The notes beneath the pieces are model-generated. The model was not told the origin of the DNA. It did not search any database and saw only the letters and a program-made list of their open reading frames with translations. A DNA stretch of 64,000 nt. Source: Candidatus Altarchaeales archaeon (GTDB taxonomy: Archaea; Altiarchaeota; Altiarchaeia; IMC4; SCGC-AAA252-I15). Every line of letters begins with the position of its first letter. Positions within the stretch are counted from its first letter, which is position 1. The position numbers were made by a program, and so were the translations under genes. Below are positions 38,501 to 47,492 of the stretch, in pieces. The stretch is taken from contig WJMO01000005.1 of assembly GCA_014727915.1 (NCBI GenBank), positions 248,001-312,000 on the forward strand, given 5' to 3'.

Positions 38501-39382
38501 CATATGCTGGGCCTAGGGGAATATGACGGGGCGGCCAGGACGTTCGCTCAGGTCTCTGATAACGCGCAGACAGAAGGGCAGAAGGTAACAGCATCATACT
38601 ACCGTGCCGAGGCATTGCTGCTTTCTGCGAGGGACCTGGCAAGTCAAGGTAAAGATGAAGAGGCGAACAGGAGATTCATCGAGGCGGCAGGGGCGTTCCA
38701 GTCTCTGACCGGAAAACAGGGTTGGGGCGGCCGGGCCCTAATAGGGCTGGGGTATTCACAGCGCGGGCTAGGGGACGAGGCCGCCGCCGCCCAGACCTTC
38801 CGTTCCATCCCAGAAGATGCTCATGAAGACATCGTCGCGGCATCGGTGTTCGCGCTCGACGGGGGGGACATCTACACAGACCCTCGTCATTCTGCCCTGC
38901 GCGAGCCCGCCAGGCTTTCCGAACTTGCCAGTGTATTCAACGACCATCGACTATATGACCTGGCAGGTGAATGCTACACGTCCGCTGCGGAGTCCGCCAG
39001 GCTGCCCCAGGACAGGGATGAGGCATATGCTTTGGCTGCCAGGGCCTATGAGGCGTCATATATTCGGGTCTCAAAGCTTGCTGGTGGGGTTGGCAGCCCT
39101 GTCCTAGCCGCTCATCTCAACATCGAGGCTGCCAACAGAAGGTGGAGTGCGGCCGACAGCTACCGGGAGATCGCATCTTCCGGTTCCTACGGCGGCGAGG
39201 CCAGGGACGGGCTCACCCGCCTGGGCGTGTTGGGGTCTGACCGTGTCGCGGAAAAGAAGGGAGATGTTGATGTGGCTAGGACGGCATGGTCTGAGAGGCT
39301 GTTCCAGGGGGTCAGCCTTTTCAGGGGCGTTGTTGACAGGCTGCGGCGTGTCGGCCGCCGAATGGGCGGTCAGGTCGTTTGA
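35570..39382 (+). CDS. Large TPR-repeat protein
   Basis: 1270 aa; TTG start with GGGGGGTG upstream; repeated helical pairs such as GNYHAAASSYRQLASG, GEYDGAARTFAQVSDNA, HRYDEAASVYRALLEDP. Confidence 0.75.
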   Translation: MKQTIVRGSVPETEAEERFDLPPEKKARVPELKNRLYSSLHQALDAQRRAAGEADDGKRAALLRSAEGGFHDVVDAFEQVNRNYGDRANLVRRARLSGIRALTGLGRHEDAERLMLTFLDSTDDAGDRVKAVRAYVPDMPHSDVLKLQRAEMHRASGNYHAAASSYRQLASGTLRDDLMVFALTSSADCWHRQARAEGHENLTAPEATGSLRRGQDISRQVDEDFTDFEYPGLVNRARLTRIRVSNLLGDVNESRQALFKILHSHESTLDERLAAVSSYFKGSGISGLEAGERSMAASDYQAAQQSFENVLGGAATGDLRAYALVRSGDAHMGQAFAHLEAGGLGGVESEEYERAAQAYARACSECRGSSITHTALLSRGVALGKLGDYSGRWDAYSTAYMNASSPSDRLEALEHILPDSDSREFFLSNAMAAESVVHESSGEEPYMQARALESAAERYGRMKASVFTPEERAMAGFLASKTSLSAAVLSYAEAGDLESMRLWEQHGAIEDAERNCSAARRGFVELESTASDGFLKNEARLGRMQASLMTPGLRQDAIGAFTSLMASGDPTYSQQMRAQKILLDSLRTDDVSRTLLLDAGEVLASGVTAGDPQRMVRAKELFDSVHSIGGFQDSEDVRGYISFMSSLCDLRAANAYELQGRGLDASEHYGLARSGLESASDDLAWGNAARSTSIQAHRGISRVGSATALAADSRGLVSAGVTSATWASNLDAGTTGSTPGLAVGSDEADERSLRAFMSAMGNASNYDERMTAAESLLPDQQGKWEFMQAVSGAERAVESHRYDEAASVYRALLEDPSVSGEQRLVALYLGGIASLESARPRMAAVARDANALADSYARSAVDSYVPGAPFSLQQFPLEPLKESMDRNMEWSRHSCQDAHEMLTRLKQEHPVFSEDATVQLADAHALLGLGDSAAAAGLFQESAELPSLSEGHQRMAAQGLNASGVVGYQVTAVLDAGHMLGLGEYDGAARTFAQVSDNAQTEGQKVTASYYRAEALLLSARDLASQGKDEEANRRFIEAAGAFQSLTGKQGWGGRALIGLGYSQRGLGDEAAAAQTFRSIPEDAHEDIVAASVFALDGGDIYTDPRHSALREPARLSELASVFNDHRLYDLAGECYTSAAESARLPQDRDEAYALAARAYEASYIRVSKLAGGVGSPVLAAHLNIEAANRRWSAADSYREIASSGSYGGEARDGLTRLGVLGSDRVAEKKGDVDVARTAWSERLFQGVSLFRGVVDRLRRVGRRMGGQVV

Positions 39383-39614
39383 GCGGAGGCGTGAAGGTCG
39401 GACATACGAGCCCTACGATGGCAGGGCCGACGATACCGCGGTGCTATGGCGGAGGCTAGACGCGGAAAATGCAGGATTGCTCTACCTTGCCGGCAGGCAT
39501 GTCGGCGGCAGATTGTCTGACGTCCTGGCCGACGCCGCAATATTCTATCTTGGAGAATCTGTTGTTGACGCGTTCCTTGACGAGGCGAATAAGAGAAAAA
39601 GGGAAGTGAGATAA
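39348..39614 (+). CDS. Small hypothetical protein overlapping end of TPR gene
   Basis: In-frame GTG gives VSAAEWAVRSFERRREGRTYEPYDGRADDTAVLWRRLDAENAGLLYLAGRHVGGRLSDVLADAAIFYLG...; start uncertain. Confidence 0.45.
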   Translation: MSAAEWAVRSFERRREGRTYEPYDGRADDTAVLWRRLDAENAGLLYLAGRHVGGRLSDVLADAAIFYLGESVVDAFLDEANKRKREVR

Positions 39615-39623
39615 CGCCCCGGG

Positions 39624-40070
39624 CTAGGGCGTTATGAACTTCCTGTTCACGTCCATTATCAGCGAGTCACAGTCCTGCTTTATCTTCTCGAGCGTGGCGA
39701 CGATCCTCTCGCGCTCCTGCTCGACGTCGTCGATCATCTCATACGCTTCTATTGCGGTTTTGAAGTCGTCTATCTCGACCATGGTGTACTCGCTCTCGTT
39801 CATCTTCTTGCTGATCTTCCTGCATAGGGCTTCAAGCCAGACGTTCATGCCTTCTTTGACCCTCCGGCGGATCATCTTGTCGTTGTCCATCTCCTGCTTC
39901 ATCAGGCGGACTATGGGAGCCATTGGGAACGCGTATCCTGACTCGTCCTCTTCTGAGAACTCCTCCTCGGAGCCTTCGGCAGCCTCCTCTGCAGGTTCTT
40001 CTACGGCCTCTTCAACAGGCTCTTCAGCAGCTTCCTCGACCTCTTCCTTCTTCTTTTTCTTCCTAGCCAT
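39624..40070 (-). CDS. Hypothetical protein, Lys then Glu-rich N-terminus, helical C-terminus
   Basis: Start at MARKKKKKEEVEEAAEEP; DEVEQERERIVATLEKIKQDCDSLI helical tail. Confidence 0.6.
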   Translation of the reverse strand: MARKKKKKEEVEEAAEEPVEEAVEEPAEEAAEGSEEEFSEEDESGYAFPMAPIVRLMKQEMDNDKMIRRRVKEGMNVWLEALCRKISKKMNESEYTMVEIDDFKTAIEAYEMIDDVEQERERIVATLEKIKQDCDSLIMDVNRKFITP

Positions 40071-40353
40071 TTTCAAAACCACGAATTAAAAATATTTCAA
40101 ATATTTTCAAAATAATTTCAACTAAAATCCAAATTATTTTAAAAACGTCCAACTACCGGTTTTTTGTCTCAGGTAGCCAAACCACCCCACACAAAAGGGC
40201 TATAATATATTATATAATATTATTAAAAAGGACGAAAAACAGGAGAAAACGGGGGTGGACGCGACTCCGCCCACGGCTCCGTCGCCCTCATCGGTTGAGC
40301 ATTATTATATCCTGATTTCCCTGTATATTGACACGATTTCTCGCACAAAAACT

Positions 40354-40425
40354 GCTGGGGTGGCCAAGCCCGGTTAGGCGATCGGCTGCAGACCGATGAA
40401 CGGGGGTTCGAATCCCTCCCCCAGC
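40354..40425 (+). tRNA. tRNA-Cys (GCA)
   Basis: Cloverleaf by hand: acceptor GCTGGGG/CCCCAGC, D-arm GCC/GGC, anticodon stem ATCGG/CCGAT with loop CTGCAGA (GCA), T-loop TTCGAAT. No encoded CCA. Confidence 0.95.
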
Positions 40426-40435
40426 TTTTTGTTTT

Positions 40436-41560
40436 TCATGTGGCTGTTTCTGTGCAGGCTTTTTGTATGTCCTGGTATTCTATTTCCCTGCAGTATTCGG
40501 GTCTGTTATGTCTTTCGGCCAGTAGTCCTATGCAGGCGTATTCCCTTTCCAGTATGCCTGCTTCCTCACAGTCTTCGGCTTCCTTGACGTCTTCTGGGAT
40601 GTGCATCCTCTTGCAGGTACCCTGCCATCCGGGGTTTTCGATTTTATTGCAGATGGAATCGTTGTTTAATGCCACCGTGTAGCTTAATGTCTGAGTATCG
40701 TAGACTGGTTTGAACGGATTTTCCCCTTCTTCATCTTTCGCATAGCCTCTGAAGGAGATTGTAATGTTCAGATGATCCGAGTTCAATACTGAAATCCTCG
40801 ATTGTTCCCTCAGCATTATCCTGAAAACGTACTCTTTCTCCTGGCCGGGTTGGAATGCCCTATCCCGGATGTCGATATTATAGTATGAACTGGAAATTCT
40901 TGTGCTGGGCGAGTCCTCCCCTGTTTTTTCCCGGACTAGCTTGTGCGCTGAAGGGTTTATGTCCACGTGCAATCTGGAATCCTCCAACCTGTCATCCAGT
41001 GTGTTCTTCACAGCTACAGTGAACTCGAACTCGTTCGAATACGCATCTGGCGCCTTAACTGTCAGAGCATCTGGTGTTTCTCCTGTCTCGAACATGTTGT
41101 CGGCTTGGAATATTGACATGTGCGCCCTTGACATGTATTTCAGCTCTTCAATTGACGGGTTCTCACGATGTAGCTCCTGGATTGAATACAGTTTCGTGTG
41201 TCCTGAGAGGAAGTAGAGAGTGTCCCCCACATCTCTTCCAATGTTGAACTCTTGTGACAGGGATTCCGTCATCTTAACAGGCCTCCCAACATCGTCTTCA
41301 AAAACCCAGTGGTCGTAGATGCGCTCCCCCATCACTCTCGGCACCTGTCTGCCGTCTCTTTCTTCATCAAGCCTCCTGACGAAGCCGATGTAGAACTCGG
41401 TTGTGTTATGTTCATAAGGAAAAAAATAGCTTGGCTGGTCATCCGCATTCATCTCATCTGCTCCCAGGTCGCTTGGCTGTTCTGCTCCAATACACCCTGG
41501 GAAAGCCGGCAAAAGCAATAATGCCAACAGAGTAATGTAATAATGCCTGTCCATCATCAC
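40436..41560 (-). CDS. Lipoprotein, hypothetical
   Basis: 374 aa; signal with lipobox LLLLPAFPGC; Cys-rich C-terminus. Confidence 0.7.
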   Translation of the reverse strand: MMMDRHYYITLLALLLLPAFPGCIGAEQPSDLGADEMNADDQPSYFFPYEHNTTEFYIGFVRRLDEERDGRQVPRVMGERIYDHWVFEDDVGRPVKMTESLSQEFNIGRDVGDTLYFLSGHTKLYSIQELHRENPSIEELKYMSRAHMSIFQADNMFETGETPDALTVKAPDAYSNEFEFTVAVKNTLDDRLEDSRLHVDINPSAHKLVREKTGEDSPSTRISSSYYNIDIRDRAFQPGQEKEYVFRIMLREQSRISVLNSDHLNITISFRGYAKDEEGENPFKPVYDTQTLSYTVALNNDSICNKIENPGWQGTCKRMHIPEDVKEAEDCEEAGILEREYACIGLLAERHNRPEYCREIEYQDIQKACTETAT

Positions 41561-41603
41561 CCTCTTTTTGACTTACCCCTTTATATCATGGATTATGGTT
41601 TTT

Positions 41604-42080
41604 TCACATGTCGACGGTTGTTTGGCCCATGTTCTGGCATCTGTGTTCGAGGGTGCATATCCTGGCGTAGGCTGTGACTGTGATGTCGCATGACTCTTCG
41701 CTGCCTTTTAGCAGTAGTGTTCCATTGTTTGTGTCGTGGACTGTCTTGTCTATGAACTTGTGGAAGCCCTTGTCCTCGCCCAGCTGGTCCACGGACAGTG
41801 TAACATTGTATATGTCCACTCCTGGCGCGTACCATTCGAAGCCCACTATCCTCTCGGTCTTGTTGACTATCCACTTGAAGTATATCTGATTGCCGTCGTC
41901 TCCCTCATCCTCTGCCGTCTCTGCCTTTATGCCCTTGGCGGTCTCAGCAGGTCTTATTTCATCTGCGGCTGTTGTCGTCATGGCCTCATCCGCTTTGAGA
42001 GCCCGGATGAACTGGAATACCAGCACCGCCAACACCGCGCATCCGATGTAGAATAGTATGGTCTCGGAGGTCTTGTTCAT
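41604..42080 (-). CDS. Membrane-anchored hypothetical protein
   Basis: Start at MNKTSETILFYIGCAVLAVLVFQFI; single TM then extracytoplasmic domain. Confidence 0.6.
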   Translation of the reverse strand: MNKTSETILFYIGCAVLAVLVFQFIRALKADEAMTTTAADEIRPAETAKGIKAETAEDEGDDGNQIYFKWIVNKTERIVGFEWYAPGVDIYNVTLSVDQLGEDKGFHKFIDKTVHDTNNGTLLLKGSEESCDITVTAYARICTLEHRCQNMGQTTVDM

Positions 42081-42172
42081 GGTTTCATATGTGGTATCCA
42101 ATGCTTAAAGCTTTTGCGTGTCCGGCCCGCTCTACTCTGATGCTTTTATCTTTTCCATGTGATTCATTCTCT

Positions 42173-42925
42173 ATGGGGGTGGAAGTCTTCTACTTTGGAG
42201 TGGCTGTGGTCATCGGGGGTCTCTTGTTGTTCTACAGGGGCTTCAGGTGGTTCCGGGAGAACCAGCTAATACATAACACCCCCACCTCAAAGGTCCGGTC
42301 CATGGCAATGGGCCGGGTTGAGCTGTACGGGACCATCGAATCCTGCCCTAAAAAAGAGGTTAAGACCCCATTCAGCGGATTGCCGTGTGTCTGGTGCAAG
42401 TGGGTTGTCGAAGAGCGCCGGTCCTACGGCGACGATAAGAAGTGGACCAAGGTTAAAGAGGGCGTGTTGAACGGTCTCTTCTACCTCCGGGACGAGACCG
42501 GCAAGGTAATGGTATACCCCAAGAATGCTGATGTTGACGTGCCGCAGTTCAGGGAGTACTCGAACAGGATGTTCGGCAGCCTTCCCCAGGGTGCCCTCAG
42601 CTTCCTGGAAGGCAGGGGACTTAAGACATCCGGTCTCTTCGGCTCTGACCGGACCTTCCGGCTCACCGAGTATTTTCTCATGCCCGGGGATGAAGTGTAC
42701 GTTCTCGGCACCGCCCGGGACAACCCGCTGGTGGAGGACGGCACCTCCGACATAAACGAGGAAGACATCATAGTATGCGGCGGAGAGTTCTTCTACATCT
42801 CCCGAAGGCCCCTCAAGGACGTTCACGAATACCACGCCGCGAAGGTCATAACTGGCTTCGGCGGGGGCATACTCCTCACTTTGGCGGGTGTATATCTGAT
42901 GCTCTACTATTTAGGCATCGTATAG
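42173..42925 (+). CDS. GIDE-domain (MUL1-like) membrane protein
   Basis: TM at both ends; GRVELYGTIESCPKKEVKTPFSGLPCVWCKWVVEERRS...KVKEGVLNGLFYLRDETGKVMVYPKNADVDVP resembles the GIDE domain. Confidence 0.65.
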   Translation: MGVEVFYFGVAVVIGGLLLFYRGFRWFRENQLIHNTPTSKVRSMAMGRVELYGTIESCPKKEVKTPFSGLPCVWCKWVVEERRSYGDDKKWTKVKEGVLNGLFYLRDETGKVMVYPKNADVDVPQFREYSNRMFGSLPQGALSFLEGRGLKTSGLFGSDRTFRLTEYFLMPGDEVYVLGTARDNPLVEDGTSDINEEDIIVCGGEFFYISRRPLKDVHEYHAAKVITGFGGGILLTLAGVYLMLYYLGIV

Positions 42926-42941
42926 TAATCCTTTTAATGTC

Positions 42942-43517
42942 ATGTTCCTTGGTTTGATCATATTAGCTGTCGTCGCTTTCCTATTGTCAGCAGTAATGGT
43001 CGCCAACTACCTGGTGGGAACATACAACAGCCTGGTCGAGTTGAAGAACGACATCGTTAAGGCGTGGGCCAACATCGACGTTCTTCTGAAGCAGCGCAGC
43101 GATGAGGTGCCCAACCTAGTCAGCACAGTGAAGGGCTACATGGCCCACGAACGGGAGGTCCTGGAGGCCGTCACACAAGCCCGTGCTTCGGTTGTGCGGG
43201 CAGGTTCCGTCGGCGAGAAGGCAGCAACCAACGATATGTTGGAGGTTGCGTTGGGCCGGCTGTTCGCGGTCGTGGAGGCATATCCTGAGCTGAAGGCAGA
43301 TGAGAGCTTCCTGGAGCTGCAGAAGCGGATAACCCGTTTGGAGAACGAGATCGCCGACAGGAGAGAGTTCTACAACGATGCCGTTACCATCTTCAACACC
43401 CGCATTGAATCCTACCCTGACCGATTCGTCGCCGGCTGGATGGGTTTGAGGCGAAGACCCCTATTCAAGGCGAGGCCCAGGGAGCGTCTGAGGGTCAAGA
43501 CGAGCTTCACCAAGTAA
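42942..43517 (+). CDS. LemA family protein
   Basis: 191 aa; YNSLVELKNDIVKAWANIDVLLKQRSDEVPNLVSTVKGYMAHEREVLEAVTQAR; NDAVTIFNTRIESYPDRFVAG. Confidence 0.95.
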   Translation: MFLGLIILAVVAFLLSAVMVANYLVGTYNSLVELKNDIVKAWANIDVLLKQRSDEVPNLVSTVKGYMAHEREVLEAVTQARASVVRAGSVGEKAATNDMLEVALGRLFAVVEAYPELKADESFLELQKRITRLENEIADRREFYNDAVTIFNTRIESYPDRFVAGWMGLRRRPLFKARPRERLRVKTSFTK

Positions 43518-43531
43518 GAAACTGCATGAAC

Positions 43532-44362
43532 CTATATATAAACCCCTTTAACCGGTGTCTTCTGCGTTTTTACCGTGTTTTTCCCGCTCTCTTTGGTCTC
43601 ATAGTCCAGTTCAACCACAATGTCATATTCCCCTCCTGGTACTCCTGGGATGCATTCGGTCGAGAATCTCAACGATTCATCCGCTTCTATGACTCCCCTG
43701 TAGTCGAGGCTGCACTTCACCACTCCGTCCTCAACCACCCTAATCTGCCCGACGGTCAACTCACCGGGTCCCTCGTTCCTGAACTCTGCCTTGAAAGTGC
43801 CGGCGGAGAAGAACATTATCCTGTCCGGTTTCGGTTCCAGCCTGTATATTCCGTCAGATGCTATGGCGGCTGTGGTCTGGTTCCGTATGCCAGCTCCCTG
43901 CCTCGTCTCGTACTCCCTCCATAGGTCCTTTCTTGGGATGTCGTCATGTGCTTGCATGGACTGCATTAGAAGGAGGCCTGCTGACAGCAATGTGATGGAA
44001 AGTGCGAATGCCATAAGCTGGTTGTATCGCTTTTCCGCCTTCTCCCCGGCCACTATGATGTTGCTGAACTCGCCCGCGTTGCCGTACAGTACCATGAGGA
44101 ACACCATGCTCTTACCGATGTTCACGACCGTTAGCAAGTCGGGTATGTCGTTGAATGAGACGATGATGTTGACTATCTGGTATATGACTGCCACCCTGTA
44201 GGCATTCGTGAAGCGCTTCAGGACGCCGGCGCCCGTGAGCAAAAGCAGGATACCAAGGCTCAACCCCAACATGTCCCCCCTGTAGGCTGAGAACACTATC
44301 AGGCTCTCCATGAGGAACACCAACCCTATGAAGTCTACTGCGCGGGAGCTCCTCCTATCCAA
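43532..44362 (-). CDS. Polytopic membrane protein, hypothetical
   Basis: 276 aa with ~5 hydrophobic segments and a C-terminal soluble beta-rich domain. Confidence 0.6.
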   Translation of the reverse strand: MDRRSSRAVDFIGLVFLMESLIVFSAYRGDMLGLSLGILLLLTGAGVLKRFTNAYRVAVIYQIVNIIVSFNDIPDLLTVVNIGKSMVFLMVLYGNAGEFSNIIVAGEKAEKRYNQLMAFALSITLLSAGLLLMQSMQAHDDIPRKDLWREYETRQGAGIRNQTTAAIASDGIYRLEPKPDRIMFFSAGTFKAEFRNEGPGELTVGQIRVVEDGVVKCSLDYRGVIEADESLRFSTECIPGVPGGEYDIVVELDYETKESGKNTVKTQKTPVKGVYI

Positions 44363-44405
44363 GGGATACCACCACTAAGACTATTCTTGGGCAGCGTATA
44401 AAACT

Positions 44406-45494
44406 TTACTCGAACAGCTTCAGGTATTCCCCATAACCCTTCTCTCCCAGTTCTTCTTTGGGTATGAACTTCAAAGCCGCCGAGTTTATGCAGTATCTAG
44501 TGCCTGTGGGGGGTGGTCCGTCCTCGAAGACATGGCCGAGGTGGCTGTCTCCCTCCCTGCTCCTTACCTCGGTCCTCACCATCCCCAGAGTTCGGTCCGT
44601 GTTCTCTACTATGGTGTCCTCTTCTATGGGCCTGTTGAAGCTCGGCCACCCTGTTCCGGAGTCGAACTTGTCCGTCGAGCTGAACAGCGGCTCCCCAGAT
44701 ACTATGTCGACGTATATGCCCTCACTCTTGTTATCCCAGTACTCGTTGTTGAAGGCTGCTTCGGTCCCGTTCTCCCTGGTCACCCTATACTGGGTGGGAG
44801 TCAGCTTCTCCCTGAGCTCATCCTCCGAAGGGCGTTTATATCCCCTTTCACCGCCGGAGCCAGGTTTGGGACCGTCTTCTACCCCGTCTTTCCACACGCT
44901 CTTGAGGTAGCCTTCCCTCCTGGACATTGCCTTGTAGCCCTTGTATTGGACGGGGTTCTTCTTGTAGTAGTCCTGGTGGTATTCCTCAGCTGGGTAGAAG
45001 CCCGTGTATTCCCTTATCTCGGTCGCGATGGGCCTCTTGAACTTCCCCGACCCGTTCAGCCTCTTCTTGGACTCCTCGGCCAGCCTCTTCTGTATGCTGT
45101 TGTGGTAGAATATCACCGTCTGATACTGGCTTCCCCTGTCCGCGAACTGGCCGATTGCGTCCGTGGGGTCTATCTGCTGCCAGTACACCTCCAAGAGCTC
45201 ATCATACCCTATGCTCTCCGGGTCGTATGTTATCTGCACCGCCTCCACATGCCCTGTGCCTCCCTCCGACACCTTCTTGTAGGTCGCGTCCTCATCGCTT
45301 CCACCGCTGTACCCTACTGTGACCTCAACCACTCCCTCCAGATTCTCAAAGGGTGGTTCCATGCACCAGAAGCAACCTCCTGCAAACGTTGCCTTCTCAA
45401 CCTCCCCCTCATACTCTGGTATTCCCTCTTTTGGTTCCATGCATCCGCCTCCTGTCAAAACTATCAATAAAACGATGACGGCCTTGTTCATCAT
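44406..45494 (-). CDS. msrAB: Bifunctional peptide methionine sulfoxide reductase MsrA/MsrB, lipoprotein
   Basis: 362 aa; lipobox [11 protein letters not shown]; Msr[32 protein letters not shown]; Msr[11 protein letters not shown] ... [28 protein letters not shown]. Confidence 0.95.
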   Translation of the reverse strand: MMNKAVIVLLIVLTGGGCMEPKEGIPEYEGEVEKATFAGGCFWCMEPPFENLEGVVEVTVGYSGGSDEDATYKKVSEGGTGHVEAVQITYDPESIGYDELLEVYWQQIDPTDAIGQFADRGSQYQTVIFYHNSIQKRLAEESKKRLNGSGKFKRPIATEIREYTGFYPAEEYHQDYYKKNPVQYKGYKAMSRREGYLKSVWKDGVEDGPKPGSGGERGYKRPSEDELREKLTPTQYRVTRENGTEAAFNNEYWDNKSEGIYVDIVSGEPLFSSTDKFDSGTGWPSFNRPIEEDTIVENTDRTLGMVRTEVRSREGDSHLGHVFEDGPPPTGTRYCINSAALKFIPKEELGEKGYGEYLKLFE

Positions 45495-45590
45495 CTATCT
45501 TCCCTCATCATTCTATTAAATACTTGGCAGTTACGGGTTGGTAATGTTTTCTAAACCCTTTTTCTTCTCCTAATCGAATTATTTCACCTA

Positions 45591-45947
45591 ATGGAAGCTG
45601 ATACCATCTTCTTTGTCGAGCGGGATGTCTGCGACAGCAGTGCCTGGTCGCTGAAATGGGGCACTCTAATACTCTATAAGGCGGGTTTGGTGTTCTATTA
45701 TAACCGGCCCCGCGCTGAAGAGCCGGAGAGACTGCAGGACGTGGTCAAGACCGGCGACATCCTGGAGGTGCGGGTTGAGAAGATGGACTGGCTGGTGAGC
45801 AAGATATTCTGGGTGGGCCGCAAGCTCGTGGTGTTCAAGACACGGGAGGGGGAGAAGAAATACTATCTCAGGGAAACTGAAAAGCTGTTCATGGCCTTTG
45901 ACATGCTGGACAACTCGATCAAGTGCGTGGACAAATCCAAAAAATGA
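45591..45947 (+). CDS. Hypothetical protein (PH/GRAM-like beta fold suspected)
   Basis: 118 aa; alternating W-rich beta pattern WSLKWGTLILYKAGLVFYYN...KLVVFKTREGEKKYYL. Confidence 0.5.
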   Translation: MEADTIFFVERDVCDSSAWSLKWGTLILYKAGLVFYYNRPRAEEPERLQDVVKTGDILEVRVEKMDWLVSKIFWVGRKLVVFKTREGEKKYYLRETEKLFMAFDMLDNSIKCVDKSKK

Positions 45948-46126
45948 CCTTAAACAGGCCCAACAACCTTTTTATTCGAGTATTCCCTATCTCTACGACC
46001 CTGGGGGTGTTTATATCCTATATAGGTCAAAATCCCTATTAGGATAAAACCGCACATTCTGGTGTGGTTTATATTCCGCCATTGGTTAATCTTTTAACTC
46101 AATTTTGGTTTTCAAGGTGATATGCG

Positions 46127-46714
46127 ATGTTGGTAGTTATGACCGGCGTGCCCGGTGTCGGGAAGTCGACTGTTGTCAAGACCGCCTTCAAACAGGCGGA
46201 GGAGAAGGGAATAGACGTTAACTTTGACCTCGTTAACTTCGGGGACATGATGCTCAAGACCGCCGAGAAGGAGGGTCTTGTCAAGCACCGTGACGAGATG
46301 AGGCAGCTGCCCGTGGAGCAGCAGCACAGCATACAGAAGCATGCTGCAGCCGAGATAAGGAAGATGGCTGACAGCGGAGACGTCATATTGGACACTCACG
46401 CGTCCATCGAGACCCCGAACGGTTTCATACCCGGCATGCCCGAGTGGGTTTTGCGGGAGATGAAGCCTGATGTGATCGTGGTCTTGGAGAGCAGGCCTGA
46501 GGACGTCAACAAGTTCCGGAAGAAGGACTTGGGAGACGATTTCCGGAGGCGCGAGGTCGACAACATCGAGGGCATAGAGAGGCATCAGAGCGTCAACCGG
46601 AGCATTGCCATGGCATATTCGGTTTTCACAGGGACTCCCATCAAGCTGATCTGGAAGCCTGAGGGCACCCTACCCCGGGCTGCAGAGGAACTATTAGGTG
46701 TTTTAAGTGCTTGA
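46127..46714 (+). CDS. adkA: Archaeal adenylate kinase
   Basis: 195 aa; VVMTGVPGVGKSTVVKTA; DTHASIETPNGFIPGMPEWVL; conserved adk-EMC3-L34e-cmk neighbourhood. Confidence 0.95.
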   Translation: MLVVMTGVPGVGKSTVVKTAFKQAEEKGIDVNFDLVNFGDMMLKTAEKEGLVKHRDEMRQLPVEQQHSIQKHAAAEIRKMADSGDVILDTHASIETPNGFIPGMPEWVLREMKPDVIVVLESRPEDVNKFRKKDLGDDFRRREVDNIEGIERHQSVNRSIAMAYSVFTGTPIKLIWKPEGTLPRAAEELLGVLSA

Positions 46715-47483
46715 GATCACTACTGCGGGGCAGGTTATCGGGGTCATCTCCGCTGGCATGGCTCTCATGAGCTCGCTGGTCCGGCATGCGGTATTGGACA
46801 AGGACAAGCTCAAATCCCAGAAGTTGAAGCTCAAGGAGAAGCAGTCGCTGATGAAGGAGGCTCAGAAGAGCAAGGACATGAAGGCCATGCAGAAGCACCA
46901 GAAGGAGATGATGGACCTCTCTATGGAGCAGATGCGCCACGGTATGAAGCCCATGATATTCACCATAATACCCTTCATACTCGTGTTCGGGTGGCTTCGC
47001 GGAACATATGGCGTTGCAGGCTATATCTACAATGTCTCCGTCACTGATTCACTGCCTCCTGGCATCGAATTCTCCGGCGTTGAAGCGGGGGACGGGAACT
47101 ATGTTAAGCCGACCCGTCAGGTCTCATGGGAGTGGGAGGAGATTAAACCGGGTGAGAAGGGCGAGTTGTCGGTTAATCTGATAGTTGATGGTTCCCCGGA
47201 AGTTGGCGTTTCCGATACTCCGACCGAGGTGGAGTATGTCTTCCCGAACGGTACTGGAGCCTCCTACATGTTAGGCGTCAACGGCGGCAGCTCACAGCTT
47301 GAGGTCGTGAAGACCCAGCCGGAAACCCAAGGTAATAAGCTTACCTACAATATACTCTATGAGAACACCGGATCTGGAACGGTTGCATCGTTATTCGGGT
47401 TCAACCTGTCCTGGTTCTGGTGGTATTTCCTTTGCAGCGTACTGGTTTCGATGATATTAAACAAAGCATTAGGTTTAACATAG
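46707..47483 (+). CDS. EMC3/TMCO1 (DUF106) Oxa1-superfamily membrane protein
   Basis: 258 aa; cytosolic KLKEKQSLMKEAQKSKDMKAMQKHQKEMMDL hairpin; TM helices; canonical synteny. Confidence 0.9.
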   Translation: MLEITTAGQVIGVISAGMALMSSLVRHAVLDKDKLKSQKLKLKEKQSLMKEAQKSKDMKAMQKHQKEMMDLSMEQMRHGMKPMIFTIIPFILVFGWLRGTYGVAGYIYNVSVTDSLPPGIEFSGVEAGDGNYVKPTRQVSWEWEEIKPGEKGELSVNLIVDGSPEVGVSDTPTEVEYVFPNGTGASYMLGVNGGSSQLEVVKTQPETQGNKLTYNILYENTGSGTVASLFGFNLSWFWWYFLCSVLVSMILNKALGLT

Positions 47484-47492
47484 GAGGATAAA

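Noticed and set aside
40354-40440. tRNA-Cys as an integration (att) site for a mobile element
   Set aside because: No integrase and no duplicated tRNA 3' end found by eye in the window.
44532-45470. 312-aa plus-strand ORF
   Set aside because: Antisense to the unambiguous msrAB gene.
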